Part shown: piece by piece, positions 7,567 through 14,049 of the stretch | How positions within the stretch are numbered: the first letter of the stretch is position 1 | Layout of the letters: each line of letters opens with the position of its first letter | NCBI GenBank assembly: GCA_038232055.1 | Contig: JBBSIN010000026.1 | Location: 1-32,450 of the forward strand | Length of the DNA stretch: 32,450 nucleotides | Direction: 5' to 3' | From: JBBSIN01 sp038232055 | Lineage (GTDB): Bacteria; Actinomycetota; Actinomycetes; JADGOV01 | Made by a program: the position numbers and the translations under genes | Notes under the pieces: model-generated | Seen by the model: the letters and a program-made list of their open reading frames with translations, nothing else | Told to the model about the DNA's origin: nothing | Databases searched by the model: none

Positions 7567-8010
7567 TCACGACGGCCACCCGTCGGCGGCCATGACGACC
7601 GCGACGGCGCCGCGGATCTGGACGACGTCGACGGGGGCGCCCGGTTCGATGACCTGCGTCTCGTCGTACGACCTCGCCGACCAAACCTCTCCACCGATCT
7701 TGACGAGCCCACGGTGCCCGTCGACCTGCTCGATGGCGAGGGCCCGGCTGCCGACGAGCGCGGCGACGCCGGTCCGCAGACGGGCCGGCGTGCGCAGGTG
7801 CCGAGCGGCGATCGGCCGGACCAGGAGCAGCAGAGCCAGCGAAGACGCGCTGAAGACGAGAAGTTGCAGCGCGGCACCCGCACCGACTCCCGCGACCACG
7901 GCGGTCACCAGTGCGGCCACCGCCACGAGACCGAAGACGAGGGCCAGTGTGGTGATCTCCAGCACACCACAGAAGGCGGCGACCACGACCCACGGCAGCC
8001 AGGACGGCAT
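7567..8010 (-). CDS. NfeD family protein (short form)
   Basis: A 147-residue NfeD-like protein. The N-terminal half has two to three hydrophobic helices (WLPWVVVAAFCGVLEITTL, LVFGLVAVAALVTAVVAGVG, LQLLVFSASSLALLLL). The C-terminal half is a small soluble OB-fold domain (GLVKIGGEVWSARSYDE, VDVVQIRGAVAVV). There is no N-terminal serine-protease domain, so this is the short NfeD1b type. It acts with the adjacent SPFH protein, probably as a membrane-microdomain partner. ATG 8010 is chosen: it lies 6 nt after a TACCAT -10 and has no clear Shine-Dalgarno, so the operon mRNA is probably leaderless. Confidence 0.93.
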   Translation of the reverse strand: MPSWLPWVVVAAFCGVLEITTLALVFGLVAVAALVTAVVAGVGAGAALQLLVFSASSLALLLLVRPIAARHLRTPARLRTGVAALVGSRALAIEQVDGHRGLVKIGGEVWSARSYDETQVIEPGAPVDVVQIRGAVAVVMAADGWPS

Positions 8011-8016
8011 ATCCCC

Positions 8017-8022
8017 ATGGTA
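8017..8022 (-). promoter_or_regulatory. Likely -10 element of nfeD-SPFH operon (leaderless)
   Basis: TACCAT on the minus strand, 6 nt before the nfeD ATG at 8010, in the 50-bp gap after the tag gene. This places the transcription start on the start codon. Confidence 0.4.
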
Positions 8023-8060
8023 GGCCCGTGGCGGGCCGCCGATCGGGTCGTCGACGTCCA

Positions 8061-8630
8061 CTACGCGCGCCCGCGCCGCCAACAGCCCTGGAGGTGGTCG
8101 TCGACCAATCCGCAGGCCTGCATCAGGGCGTACGCGGTGATCGGTCCGACGAAGACGAACCCGTGCCGCTTCAACTGCCGAGCCAGGGCGCTCGACTCCG
8201 CCGTCGTGGTGGGAACGTCGCCCGAGGAGAGCGACGCAGGTGCCCGGACGGCCGGCGCGAACGACCACACCAGCGCGCTGAGCCCCTCGGGAAGCGCGAG
8301 TGCCGCCTGTGCGTTGCGGATCGCCGCCATGACCTTTGCCCGGTTGCGGACGATCCCCGCGTCGATGAGCAGCCGTCCTACGTCGGCGTCGTCGTACGCC
8401 GCGACCCGGGCGATGTCGAACCCGTCGAAGGCCGCGCGGAAGGCCGGCCGCTTGCGCAGGATTGTGAGCCAGGACAGCCCGGACTGGAACGCTTCGAGCG
8501 TGAGACGTTCGTAGATCCCGTCGTCGCCGACGACCGGCCGACCCCACTCGTCGTCGTGGTAACTGACGTAGTCCGGCGCCGACACCGCCCAGGGGCAGCG
8601 CGGCACCCCGTCGGGACCCGCGACGGTCAC
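8061..8630 (-). CDS. tag: DNA-3-methyladenine glycosylase I
   Basis: A 189-residue base-excision repair enzyme that removes 3-methyladenine from alkylated DNA. Landmarks are the N-terminal CPWAVS...YHDDEWGRP, the helix EAFQSGLSWLTILRKRPAFRAAF (given here as SGLSWLTIL and RKRPAFR), FVGPITAYALMQACGLVDDH and the C-terminal H-x3-C (HLQGC). The N-terminal Cys, a His and the terminal His/Cys correspond to the zinc-binding 'zinc snap' of E. coli Tag. GTG 8630 overlaps the stop of the upstream SRPBCC gene (GTGA) and gives the standard family length; a GTG five codons upstream is an alternative. It is last of a three-gene overlapping operon, as in M. tuberculosis where tagA follows Rv1209. Confidence 0.95.
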   Translation of the reverse strand: MTVAGPDGVPRCPWAVSAPDYVSYHDDEWGRPVVGDDGIYERLTLEAFQSGLSWLTILRKRPAFRAAFDGFDIARVAAYDDADVGRLLIDAGIVRNRAKVMAAIRNAQAALALPEGLSALVWSFAPAVRAPASLSSGDVPTTTAESSALARQLKRHGFVFVGPITAYALMQACGLVDDHLQGCWRRGRA

Positions 8631-9067
8631 TGGCTCGGCGCCCACCGAGCAAGCCGTTGGAGGCACACCTCGAGGAAGGCGCCGAAGAGCGGGCGAGTGG
8701 CCGCGAAACCGATCTGGCCGACCGGACCGAGCGGCGGTTCCAGCCACTCCGACCAGGTGAAGCGGCTGCGCCCGTCGGGCAGCGCCTCGACGTCGAACGC
8801 TCCGACGCCGCGTACGACGGGTCCCTCATGCCGCATCTCGCAGCGGTACGGCGGCCGCCACACCGTGACGGTCATCGGATCGCGCAGCAGCAGCGGACCG
8901 ACGCCCGTGCGGGCCTCGACGCGGTCACCTGCGGCGTGTCCCTCCCCGCTGACGGGCTGGACCGAAGTGAGCAGCATCCAACGGCCGTGCCGGCCCCAGT
9001 CGGTGACCGCGGACCAAACGGCATCGGGCGCCGCGTCGATCTCGACGGACCGAACCAGCTCCGCCAT
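8627..9067 (-). CDS. SRPBCC (polyketide cyclase/START-like) family protein
   Basis: A 146-residue protein with the helix-grip SRPBCC pattern. It opens with MAELVRSVEIDAAPDAVWSA, followed by VTDWGRHGRW. A central antiparallel sheet follows (DPMTVTVWRPPYRCEMRH, GVGAFDVEAL, SRFTWSEW). The long C-terminal helix is LFGAFLEVCLQRLARW. The ligand is unknown; in actinobacteria such proteins bind lipids or polyketides. The start overlaps the DivIVA-gene stop by one base (TGATG) and the stop overlaps the tag start (GTGA), so all three are translationally coupled. Confidence 0.9.
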   Translation of the reverse strand: MAELVRSVEIDAAPDAVWSAVTDWGRHGRWMLLTSVQPVSGEGHAAGDRVEARTGVGPLLLRDPMTVTVWRPPYRCEMRHEGPVVRGVGAFDVEALPDGRSRFTWSEWLEPPLGPVGQIGFAATRPLFGAFLEVCLQRLARWAPSQ

Positions 9068-9528
9068 CAGCGCGGCGGCAGTTCGCCCGGGGTCGGCCGC
9101 AGCGGGGGCTCGATCTCCGGGTCGTGCGGCAGCGGCGGCACGTCGTCGGGCTGCGGCGTGGGCTGGGGCGTGATCGGCTCGGGCATCGGTGGGAGGTCGG
9201 GATCGGGCGACGGCAGGTCCGGGGTGGTCATGCCGGGCAGTCTGCCCGGCTTTCCCCACCCCGACTCCATGGCGGCGATATGCGCATCGCGCTGGGAAAG
9301 CTCCCAAGCGAGCCGGTCGAGCACCTCGTCCACCTCGCTCATCCGATAGCCGCGGACGGTGAGGGAGAACCGCACTCCCGCGACATCGTCCGGGGAGATC
9401 CGCTCGTCCGGCAGGCCGAGGAAGTTCCGGTCGATCGGAGCCGCCGCCATCCGGTCACCGCGGCCCAGCGCGGCGGCAGCGGCCGTGCCGACGACCACGA
9501 GAACGAGGAGCAGCTCGACGAAGAGCAC
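9067..9528 (-). CDS. DivIVA-domain membrane protein (Rv1209-like)
   Basis: A 153-residue protein with an N-terminal membrane helix (residues 2-21, LFVELLLVLVVVGTAAAAAL). A DivIVA-type segment follows (ISPDDVAGVRFSLTVRGYRM, then SEVDEVLDRLAWEL). The remaining 50 residues are rich in proline and acidic residues. The phrase 'RGYRMSEVDEVLDRL' is the DivIVA/DUF3552-like 'fxkalrGYdxxeVDxfLd' motif. Its role is unknown, but membrane curvature or polar-growth targeting is plausible. Start GTG 9528 is taken as the earliest start in frame before the helix; no strong Shine-Dalgarno is seen. It is first in the DivIVA-SRPBCC-tag operon and divergent from the secreted protein at 9650. The position next to tag matches M. 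tuberculosis Rv1209-Rv1210. Confidence 0.85.
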   Translation of the reverse strand: MLFVELLLVLVVVGTAAAAALGRGDRMAAAPIDRNFLGLPDERISPDDVAGVRFSLTVRGYRMSEVDEVLDRLAWELSQRDAHIAAMESGWGKPGRLPGMTTPDLPSPDPDLPPMPEPITPQPTPQPDDVPPLPHDPEIEPPLRPTPGELPPR

Positions 9529-9596
9529 GACGTCGATCGTGTCACGCTGGGCAGCTCGCCCCGTCGTTTACCTGCCCCGAACATGCCCGCGACGCC

Positions 9597-9608
9597 CCGC
9601 GTACGCGG
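9597..9608. promoter_or_regulatory. 12-bp perfect palindrome in a divergent intergenic region
   Basis: CCGCGTACGCGG lies between the divergent DivIVA and DUF5666-like genes (gap 9529-9649). It could be an operator, but palindromes of this base composition are not rare in such DNA. Nothing else is recognised in the gap apart from the GGAGG of the downstream gene. Confidence 0.25.
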
Positions 9609-9649
9609 AGCGGCCACGATGGGGTTCGTCACCCATCCTGGAGGTTTCC

Positions 9650-10192
9650 ATGCTTGGTCGTCCCGCTCGCTGGCTCGCGGTCGGCGTACTCGGCGCCGGT
9701 CTCGGCTTCGGGGCCCTCGGCATCGCGTCCGCCGCGAGCAGTCCGTCAACTCCGCGCCCAGGGTCCTCGGCAGCGCCGGGCACCGACCAGCCCCACGCGG
9801 GCCAGCACGCGGGGCAGGCCGGGCGCCACCGGCACCGTTTTCTGCGGCGGGTGTCGCACGGCGAGTTCGTCCTCCGCGGCAGGATGGGCGCGCGTACCGT
9901 CGCCGTACAGCGCGGCGAGATCACCAAGGTGAGCCCGGCCTCGATCACGCTGAAGAGCATCGACGGGTACTCGTCGACCTACGCCATCGACAGCGCCACC
10001 CGGGTACGTGCCAAGGGTCAGCCCGAGACCGTCGCGGACCTCAAGGTGGGGCAGCGCGCGATGGTGTTCGCCGACAAGACCGACACCGGCTTCGTCGCCA
10101 AGCGAATCGGCTGCCTGCGTGAGGGTGGCAAGGGCCGCCGGCCGCTTCCTGGCTCCGCGTCGGACTCGGCAACGCCCAGCCCTTCGGCGTAG
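9650..10192 (+). CDS. Secreted protein with DUF5666-like OB-fold domain
   Basis: A 180-residue exported protein. The N-terminal signal peptide (about residues 1-30: basic start, hydrophobic core LAVGVLGAGLGFGALG, Ala-x-Ala cleavage region SAASS) is followed by a Ser/Pro/His-rich linker. A small beta domain spans about 82-150 (EITKVSPASITLKSIDG, YAIDSATRVRAKG, VGQRAMVFADKTDTGFVAKRI). The 'G.I..V..ssitl...G....y.vd..T.v' pattern resembles DUF5666. The C-terminus is a basic, then Ser/Pro-rich, tail. ATG 9650 has a GGAGG Shine-Dalgarno 5 nt upstream. The function is unknown. It occupies the place where M. tuberculosis has folP2 and gpgS between LOG and DivIVA genes. Confidence 0.85.
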   Translation: MLGRPARWLAVGVLGAGLGFGALGIASAASSPSTPRPGSSAAPGTDQPHAGQHAGQAGRHRHRFLRRVSHGEFVLRGRMGARTVAVQRGEITKVSPASITLKSIDGYSSTYAIDSATRVRAKGQPETVADLKVGQRAMVFADKTDTGFVAKRIGCLREGGKGRRPLPGSASDSATPSPSA

Positions 10193-10220
10193 TGCCGACG
10201 GGCTGGCGTAGCCGGCCGCC

Positions 10221-10808
10221 TCAGGGTTCGGCTTCGAGCACCTCGGCGGTCGTCGGCACGGCCGGCGTCTGGGGTGCCTCCAGCAGGTCGAACGCCTCGG
10301 CGGGTGTGGTCGCCCAGCGAATCGTGTCGCGAGCCGCCGGCCGGACGAAGTCGGCGGCGACGAGGGCCTGCACCTGGTCGTGGAGCGGGCGGAAGACGCC
10401 GTCCGGGTCGAGGACCACGACCGGCTTGTCGTGCATCCCGAGGGACCGGGCGACCCAGACCTCGAGTAGTTCCTCGAGGGTGCCGAGGCCGCCAGGCAGC
10501 GTGAGGAAGGCGTCGGCGCGCAGATCCATGACGCCCTTGCGCGAGCGCATGTCCTCGGTGACGATCAGCTCGTCGGCGCTCTCGTCGGCCACCTCGATGT
10601 CGAGCAGCGCCCGGGGAATCACACCGACGGTCCACGCGCCGCCCGCTCGAGCGGCGCTGGCTACCGCGCCCATGCACGAGACGCGGCCACCGCCAGTGAC
10701 CAGCGAGTGGCCGCGCCGAGCCAGCTCGGCACCGACCGCAACGGCGAGGTCGACGTACCGCTGGGCTATCGACGTGCTCGACGCGCAGAACACGCAGATC
10801 GCCGCCAT
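10221..10808 (-). CDS. LOG family protein (Rossmann-fold nucleotide phosphoribohydrolase-like), copy 1
   Basis: A 195-residue LOG ('Lonely guy') family protein, the type that releases cytokinin bases from riboside 5'-monophosphates (M. tuberculosis Rv1205 is a relative). AAICVFCASSTS is the N-terminal Rossmann strand and PGGLGTLEEL the conserved nucleotide/catalytic motif. The other motif, normally GGGxxGLMG, reads GGGRVSCMG here, with Ser-Cys replacing Gly-Leu. The usual M-H-x-R-K reads DMRSRK. These changes may alter specificity. ATG 10808 overlaps the stop of the second LOG gene by one base (TGATG); TTG 10811 is the only alternative. It is the last gene of the dapD-dapE-LOG-LOG series. Confidence 0.92.
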   Translation of the reverse strand: MAAICVFCASSTSIAQRYVDLAVAVGAELARRGHSLVTGGGRVSCMGAVASAARAGGAWTVGVIPRALLDIEVADESADELIVTEDMRSRKGVMDLRADAFLTLPGGLGTLEELLEVWVARSLGMHDKPVVVLDPDGVFRPLHDQVQALVAADFVRPAARDTIRWATTPAEAFDLLEAPQTPAVPTTAEVLEAEP

Positions 10809-11671
10809 CAACCCGGCTCACGTGTCGCTCGGGAAACCCGCGAGCGCTGGAGGATCCGGACGATGTCCTCCACGTCGTCGCAGAGGTGCACCAGGTCGAG
10901 GTCGGGGTCGGCAATCTTCTTCGCTGCGAGCAACGTGTCGCGCAGCCAGTCGAGCAGCCCACGCCAGTACGCCGAGCCGTACAGCACCACCGGAAACGAG
11001 GTGACCTTGCGGGTCTGCACGAGGGTCAGCGCCTCGAAGAGCTCGTCGAGCGTGCCGAAGCCGCCGGGAAAAACGACAAAGGCCTGCGCGTACTTGACGA
11101 ACATCGTCTTGCGGGCGAAGAAATAGCGGAACTGGATGCCGATGTCGACCCAGTCGTTGAGCCGCTGCTCGAACGGCAGCTCGATGCCGAGCCCGACCGA
11201 GATGCCGCCGGCCTCACTGGCTCCCTTGTTCGCGGCCTCCATGATGCCCGGCCCGCCACCGGTGATGACCGCGAGCCCAGCCCGGGCCAGGGCAGCGCCG
11301 AGCGCCTCCGCTGCCGCATAGTCCGGGTCGGTCCGGTCGGTGCGGGCCGAGCCGAACACGCTGGCCGCGGCGGGCAGCTCGGCGAGCAGGCCGAAGCCCT
11401 CGACGAACTCTGATTGAATCCGCAGCACGCGCCACGGGTCGGTATGGACCCAGTCGGACGTGCCGCGGTTGTCGAGCAGCCGCTGGTCGGTCGTCGAGCT
11501 CTGCACCTGCCCTCTGCGCAAGGTGATCGGACCACGGTGCTTCTCCGGCGGAGGCTCGTGGCTGACCGCCGAGGCGTCGCGAGCGGCTGCCGCGGAGGCG
11601 ACCTCGGCGTCGTACGGCGGCAACCGGTCCGGGTCGATCGGACGCGGCGGGCGCGCTGCGGGATCGGACAT
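10808..11671 (-). CDS. LOG family protein (TIGR00730-like), copy 2
   Basis: A 287-residue LOG-type protein with a longer N-terminal region (about 95 residues, Pro/Arg-rich then LRRGQVQSSTTDQRLLDNRG) before the Rossmann domain. The core carries SVFGSARTD, GGGPGIMEAANKGA and PGGFGTLDELFEAL, the full canonical motif pair. LPFEQRLNDW and FRYFFARKTMFVKYA match the longer actinobacterial LOG subfamily, often annotated as lysine decarboxylase-like, an old misnomer. ATG 11671 lies 4 nt after the dapE stop. It shares one base (TGATG) with the next LOG gene, so the two paralogues are probably translated together. Confidence 0.93.
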   Translation of the reverse strand: MSDPAARPPRPIDPDRLPPYDAEVASAAAARDASAVSHEPPPEKHRGPITLRRGQVQSSTTDQRLLDNRGTSDWVHTDPWRVLRIQSEFVEGFGLLAELPAAASVFGSARTDRTDPDYAAAEALGAALARAGLAVITGGGPGIMEAANKGASEAGGISVGLGIELPFEQRLNDWVDIGIQFRYFFARKTMFVKYAQAFVVFPGGFGTLDELFEALTLVQTRKVTSFPVVLYGSAYWRGLLDWLRDTLLAAKKIADPDLDLVHLCDDVEDIVRILQRSRVSRATREPG

Positions 11672-11675
11672 CCGA

Positions 11676-12746
11676 TCAGGCTATGGCGGTCATGTAGCGC
11701 CGCAGCAGCGACTCGCACTCGGCGATGCGCGGCACCTCGACGTACTCGTCGCGGGTGTGCGCCATCATCGGGTCCCCCGGGCCGTAGTTGACCGCCGGGA
11801 TGCCGAGGCCGGCGAAACGCGCGACGTCGGTCCAGCCGAACTTCGCGACCGGCTGCCGGTCCACGATCCGCAGGAACTCCTGCAGACCGGGCGCCTCCAG
11901 TCCGGGTGGCGCGGCGGGCGCGCTGTCGATCGGCACGCATTCGTACGGGCGCAGCACCTCCTGCACGTGCGCCAGTGCCTCCTCCTCGCTGCGGTCGGGG
12001 GCGAACCGAAAGTTGACGGTCACGGTGCATCTGTCGGGTACGACGTTGCCGGCGACGCCGCCGTCGATCCGCACCGCGCTCAACCCCTCGCGGAAGGTCA
12101 GTCCGTCGATCTCGACCACCCGGGGCTCGTACGAGCTCAGCCGCCCGAGCACCGCGCCGGCCCGGTGGATCGCGTTGTCGCCGAGCCAGGAACGCGCACT
12201 GTGCGCGCGCCGGCCGATGAGCACGACGAGAACGCGCAGGGTGCCCTGGCAGCCCGCCTCCAGCCGGCCCGAGGTCGGCTCCATCAGCACAGCGAGTTCA
12301 CCGCGCAACCACTCGGGATGCCGCTCGGAGATCCGGCCCAGGCCGTTGCGCGAGGCGTCGACCTCCTCGTTGTCGTAGAGCACGTAGGTGACGTCGCGAG
12401 CCGGGGACGTGACGTGTACGGCGAGCCGGAGCATGACGGCGATGCCGCTCTTCATGTCGCTGGTGCCGCAGCCGTAGAGCCGGTCACCGTCGCGGCGGGC
12501 GGGCAGGTTGTCGGCGATCGGCACCGTGTCGAGGTGACCGGCAAGGACGACGCGGCCCGGTCGGTCGAGCGTCGTACGGGCCACGACGGCGTCGCCGTCG
12601 CGCTCGACGGTCAGGTGCGGGAGCCCGTGCAGCGCGGCGTAGATCAGGTCGGCGAGCTCCCCCTCGTCACCGGAGACCGACGGGATGTCGACGAGGGCCG
12701 CCGTGACGGCGTCGCCGCGCTGTTCCAGGTCGAGCCGCCGCGGCAT
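11676..12746 (-). CDS. dapE: Succinyl-diaminopimelate desuccinylase DapE
   Basis: A 356-residue M20 metallohydrolase that releases succinate to give LL-diaminopimelate for lysine and peptidoglycan. The zinc ligands are visible: H71 and D73 in AGHLDTVP, bridging D97 in GTSDMKSG, and the general base/ligand pair E127-E128 in DNEEVD. The lid domain follows (GCQGTLRV, RRAHSARSW) and the last metal-binding His is in the C-terminal NYGPGDPMMAHTRDEYV. ATG 12746 has GGAGG 9 nt upstream (GGAGGTGACCTGAC before the ATG). It sits 32 nt downstream of dapD. Confidence 0.95.
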   Translation of the reverse strand: MPRRLDLEQRGDAVTAALVDIPSVSGDEGELADLIYAALHGLPHLTVERDGDAVVARTTLDRPGRVVLAGHLDTVPIADNLPARRDGDRLYGCGTSDMKSGIAVMLRLAVHVTSPARDVTYVLYDNEEVDASRNGLGRISERHPEWLRGELAVLMEPTSGRLEAGCQGTLRVLVVLIGRRAHSARSWLGDNAIHRAGAVLGRLSSYEPRVVEIDGLTFREGLSAVRIDGGVAGNVVPDRCTVTVNFRFAPDRSEEEALAHVQEVLRPYECVPIDSAPAAPPGLEAPGLQEFLRIVDRQPVAKFGWTDVARFAGLGIPAVNYGPGDPMMAHTRDEYVEVPRIAECESLLRRYMTAIA

Positions 12747-12778
12747 GTCAGGTCACCTCCCTCGACTCAGGGTGACCA

Positions 12779-13609
12779 TCAGCTGGAGACTCCGTGCTCA
12801 CGAAGGACGTCGTTTAACGCGAGCTTGTCGTGGACCTCGTCCGGCGCCAGTCGTCGCAGGACGAGCAGGCAGGGCATGCCGAATTCCCCGCCGGCGAAGC
12901 TCTTGACCCGGCTCGAGCCGACCGCCACGGCGCGCTCGGGAACCTCGCCGCGGGGCAGCTCGGCGCCCGAGTCCGCGTCGTACACCCGAGTGCTCGCCGT
13001 GACGATCGCGCCGGCGCCGAGCTTCGCACCGCGGCGCACCCGGGCACCTTCGACGACCATGCACCGGGAGCCGACGAAGGCGTCGTCCTCCACCACGACC
13101 GGCGCCGCCTGCGGTGGCTCGAGCACCCCGCCGATGCCGACGCCACCCGAGAGGTGCACGCGCTCGCCCACCTGGGCGCACGAGCCGACCGTGGCCCAGG
13201 TGTCGACAAGAGTGCCCGCGCCAACCCAGGCGCCGATGTTGACGTACGACGGCATGAGCACCGCGCCGGGTGCGACGTAGGACCCCCAGCGGGCAATTGC
13301 GCCGGGTACGACGCGCACCCCGTCGAAGCTGGTCTTGAGCGGCACCCGGTCGCGGTAGACGAAGTCGCCTGCCGCCGACTCGGTCATCGGCAGCACCGTG
13401 AACGCCAGCAGGATCGCCCGCTTGGCGCGCTCGTCGACCCACACCGAGCCGTCGAGCTGCACCGCGGCGACCCGCGCCTCGCCGGCGTCAAGCGCGTCGA
13501 TGGCGGCGACCACGCGCTTGCGGCCCTCGGCGTCGCCGGCCGAGAGCTCCGATCGGGCGTCCCACAACTCGTCGATGACCGGGTCGAGCGGGCTGTCGAG
13601 CTGCGTCAC
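12779..13609 (-). CDS. dapD: Tetrahydrodipicolinate N-succinyltransferase DapD, proteobacterial-type
   Basis: A 276-residue left-handed beta-helix acyltransferase that succinylates tetrahydrodipicolinate in the DAP pathway. VLMPSYVNIGAWVGAGTLVD, TWATVGSCAQVGERVHLSGG and VGIGGVLEPPQA follow E. coli DapD almost residue for residue. The N-terminal part (KRAILLAFTVLPM, VYRDRVPLKT, GVRVVPGAIARWGSYVAPG) is also the E. coli type. M. tuberculosis-type DapD is about 317 residues with a different N-terminal domain. GTG 13609 is chosen: it lies 6 nt after a TAGGGT -10 and fits the family length. It is first gene of the leftward dapD-dapE-LOG-LOG group. Confidence 0.95.
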   Translation of the reverse strand: MTQLDSPLDPVIDELWDARSELSAGDAEGRKRVVAAIDALDAGEARVAAVQLDGSVWVDERAKRAILLAFTVLPMTESAAGDFVYRDRVPLKTSFDGVRVVPGAIARWGSYVAPGAVLMPSYVNIGAWVGAGTLVDTWATVGSCAQVGERVHLSGGVGIGGVLEPPQAAPVVVEDDAFVGSRCMVVEGARVRRGAKLGAGAIVTASTRVYDADSGAELPRGEVPERAVAVGSSRVKSFAGGEFGMPCLLVLRRLAPDEVHDKLALNDVLREHGVSS

Positions 13610-13615
13610 ACGGCG

Positions 13616-13643
13616 ACCCTACGTCGAGGAGTCCGTACGACAA
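13616..13643 (-). promoter_or_regulatory. Promoter of dapD (-35 TTGTCG, -10 TAGGGT, leaderless)
   Basis: On the minus strand TTGTCG (13638-13643) and TAGGGT (13616-13621) are separated by 16 bp, and the GTG start follows 6 nt later. This is the most complete sigma-70-like promoter in the window and predicts a leaderless dapD mRNA. Confidence 0.55.
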
Positions 13644-13668
13644 ATCGATCCACGATCGGGCGCGGGCG

Positions 13669-13872
13669 ATGTCCGATAGACATCGGGTGACGATCACACG
13701 TAACGGCCGCCCTGCCGCCGTGCTCATCCGCTCGGATGACCTCGAAGCGCTCGAAGAGACCCTCGACGTGCTCTCGAGCCCGGGGACGCTGCAGCGACTT
13801 CGTGAAGGCGAGGCTGCGGTGGCCGTGGGCGACGTCGTGGATGAGGCAAAGCTTCGACGGCTCCGTCGGTAA
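13669..13872 (+). pseudogene. Truncated Phd/YefM-type antitoxin
   Basis: The 67 codons match the C-terminal two-thirds of YefM/Phd antitoxins: HRVTITRNGRPAAVLIRSDDL, then EALEETLDVLSSPGTLQRL and REGEAAVAVGDVV. A full protein is about 85-95 residues. The missing first 25-30 residues normally form the DNA-binding/dimerisation segment, and the bases before the ATG do not encode them in any frame I checked. The C-terminal toxin-binding part looks intact. It lies in the gap between dapD and the DUF222-HNH gene, next to what looks like a toxin remnant. Expression from ATG 13669 is possible but no Shine-Dalgarno is evident. Confidence 0.7.
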
Positions 13873-13887
13873 GTTGGCGCCCTGACG

Positions 13888-13950
13888 GTGTCAAAGTGGG
13901 CAGATCGGCCGTATCGGCTCATCGTTGCGCTACCGGATCAGCGCGTCACC
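13888..13950 (+). pseudogene. Possible remnant of a RelE-type toxin
   Basis: Fifteen bases after the antitoxin stop, a GTG opens a frame reading (V)SKWADRPYRLIVALP. This resembles the first residues of RelE/YoeB-type toxins (typically ...PYRVxVxxxA...). The frame then continues without any recognisable toxin sequence. The spacing and GTG start fit a yefM-relE pair. The match is short, so this is a suggestion. The rest of the 170-bp gap up to the HNH gene holds only the promoter and SOS box. Confidence 0.35.
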
Positions 13951-14028
13951 AGGCGGCGCCAGAGAAGCGGGTCGTCTAGTCCGGCTCGCGGCTGTGTACA
14001 ACGGATCTCACGTGTCGGTGCGCCGCAC

Positions 14029-14034
14029 TATAGT
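14029..14034 (+). promoter_or_regulatory. -10 element of the DUF222-HNH gene
   Basis: TATAGT, the most AT-rich hexamer locally, lies 7 nt before the ATG at 14042 and shares its last T with the SOS box. The predicted transcription start is at or next to the start codon, giving a leaderless mRNA. No clear -35 is seen. Confidence 0.55.
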
Positions 14035-14049
14035 CGAACACATGTTCGA
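14034..14049. promoter_or_regulatory. LexA-binding SOS box overlapping the start codon
   Basis: TCGAACACATGTTCGA has the form TCGAAC-N4-GTTCGA, a perfect 6+6 inverted repeat matching the published mycobacterial/actinobacterial SOS box. It spans the transcription start and the ATG (14042-14044) of the DUF222-HNH gene. Several 13E12-family genes of M. tuberculosis are known to be LexA-regulated. Bound LexA would block both the -10 region and start site. Confidence 0.88.

Noticed and set aside
9597..9608. Attachment or recombination site at the CCGCGTACGCGG palindrome
   Set aside because: No integrase, repeat copy or tRNA is nearby; a weak operator candidate is the most that can be said.
11460..13280. 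606-codon plus-strand open frame across dapE and dapD
   Set aside because: Lies opposite two clear genes and their spacer; composition is typical of a reverse-strand shadow.
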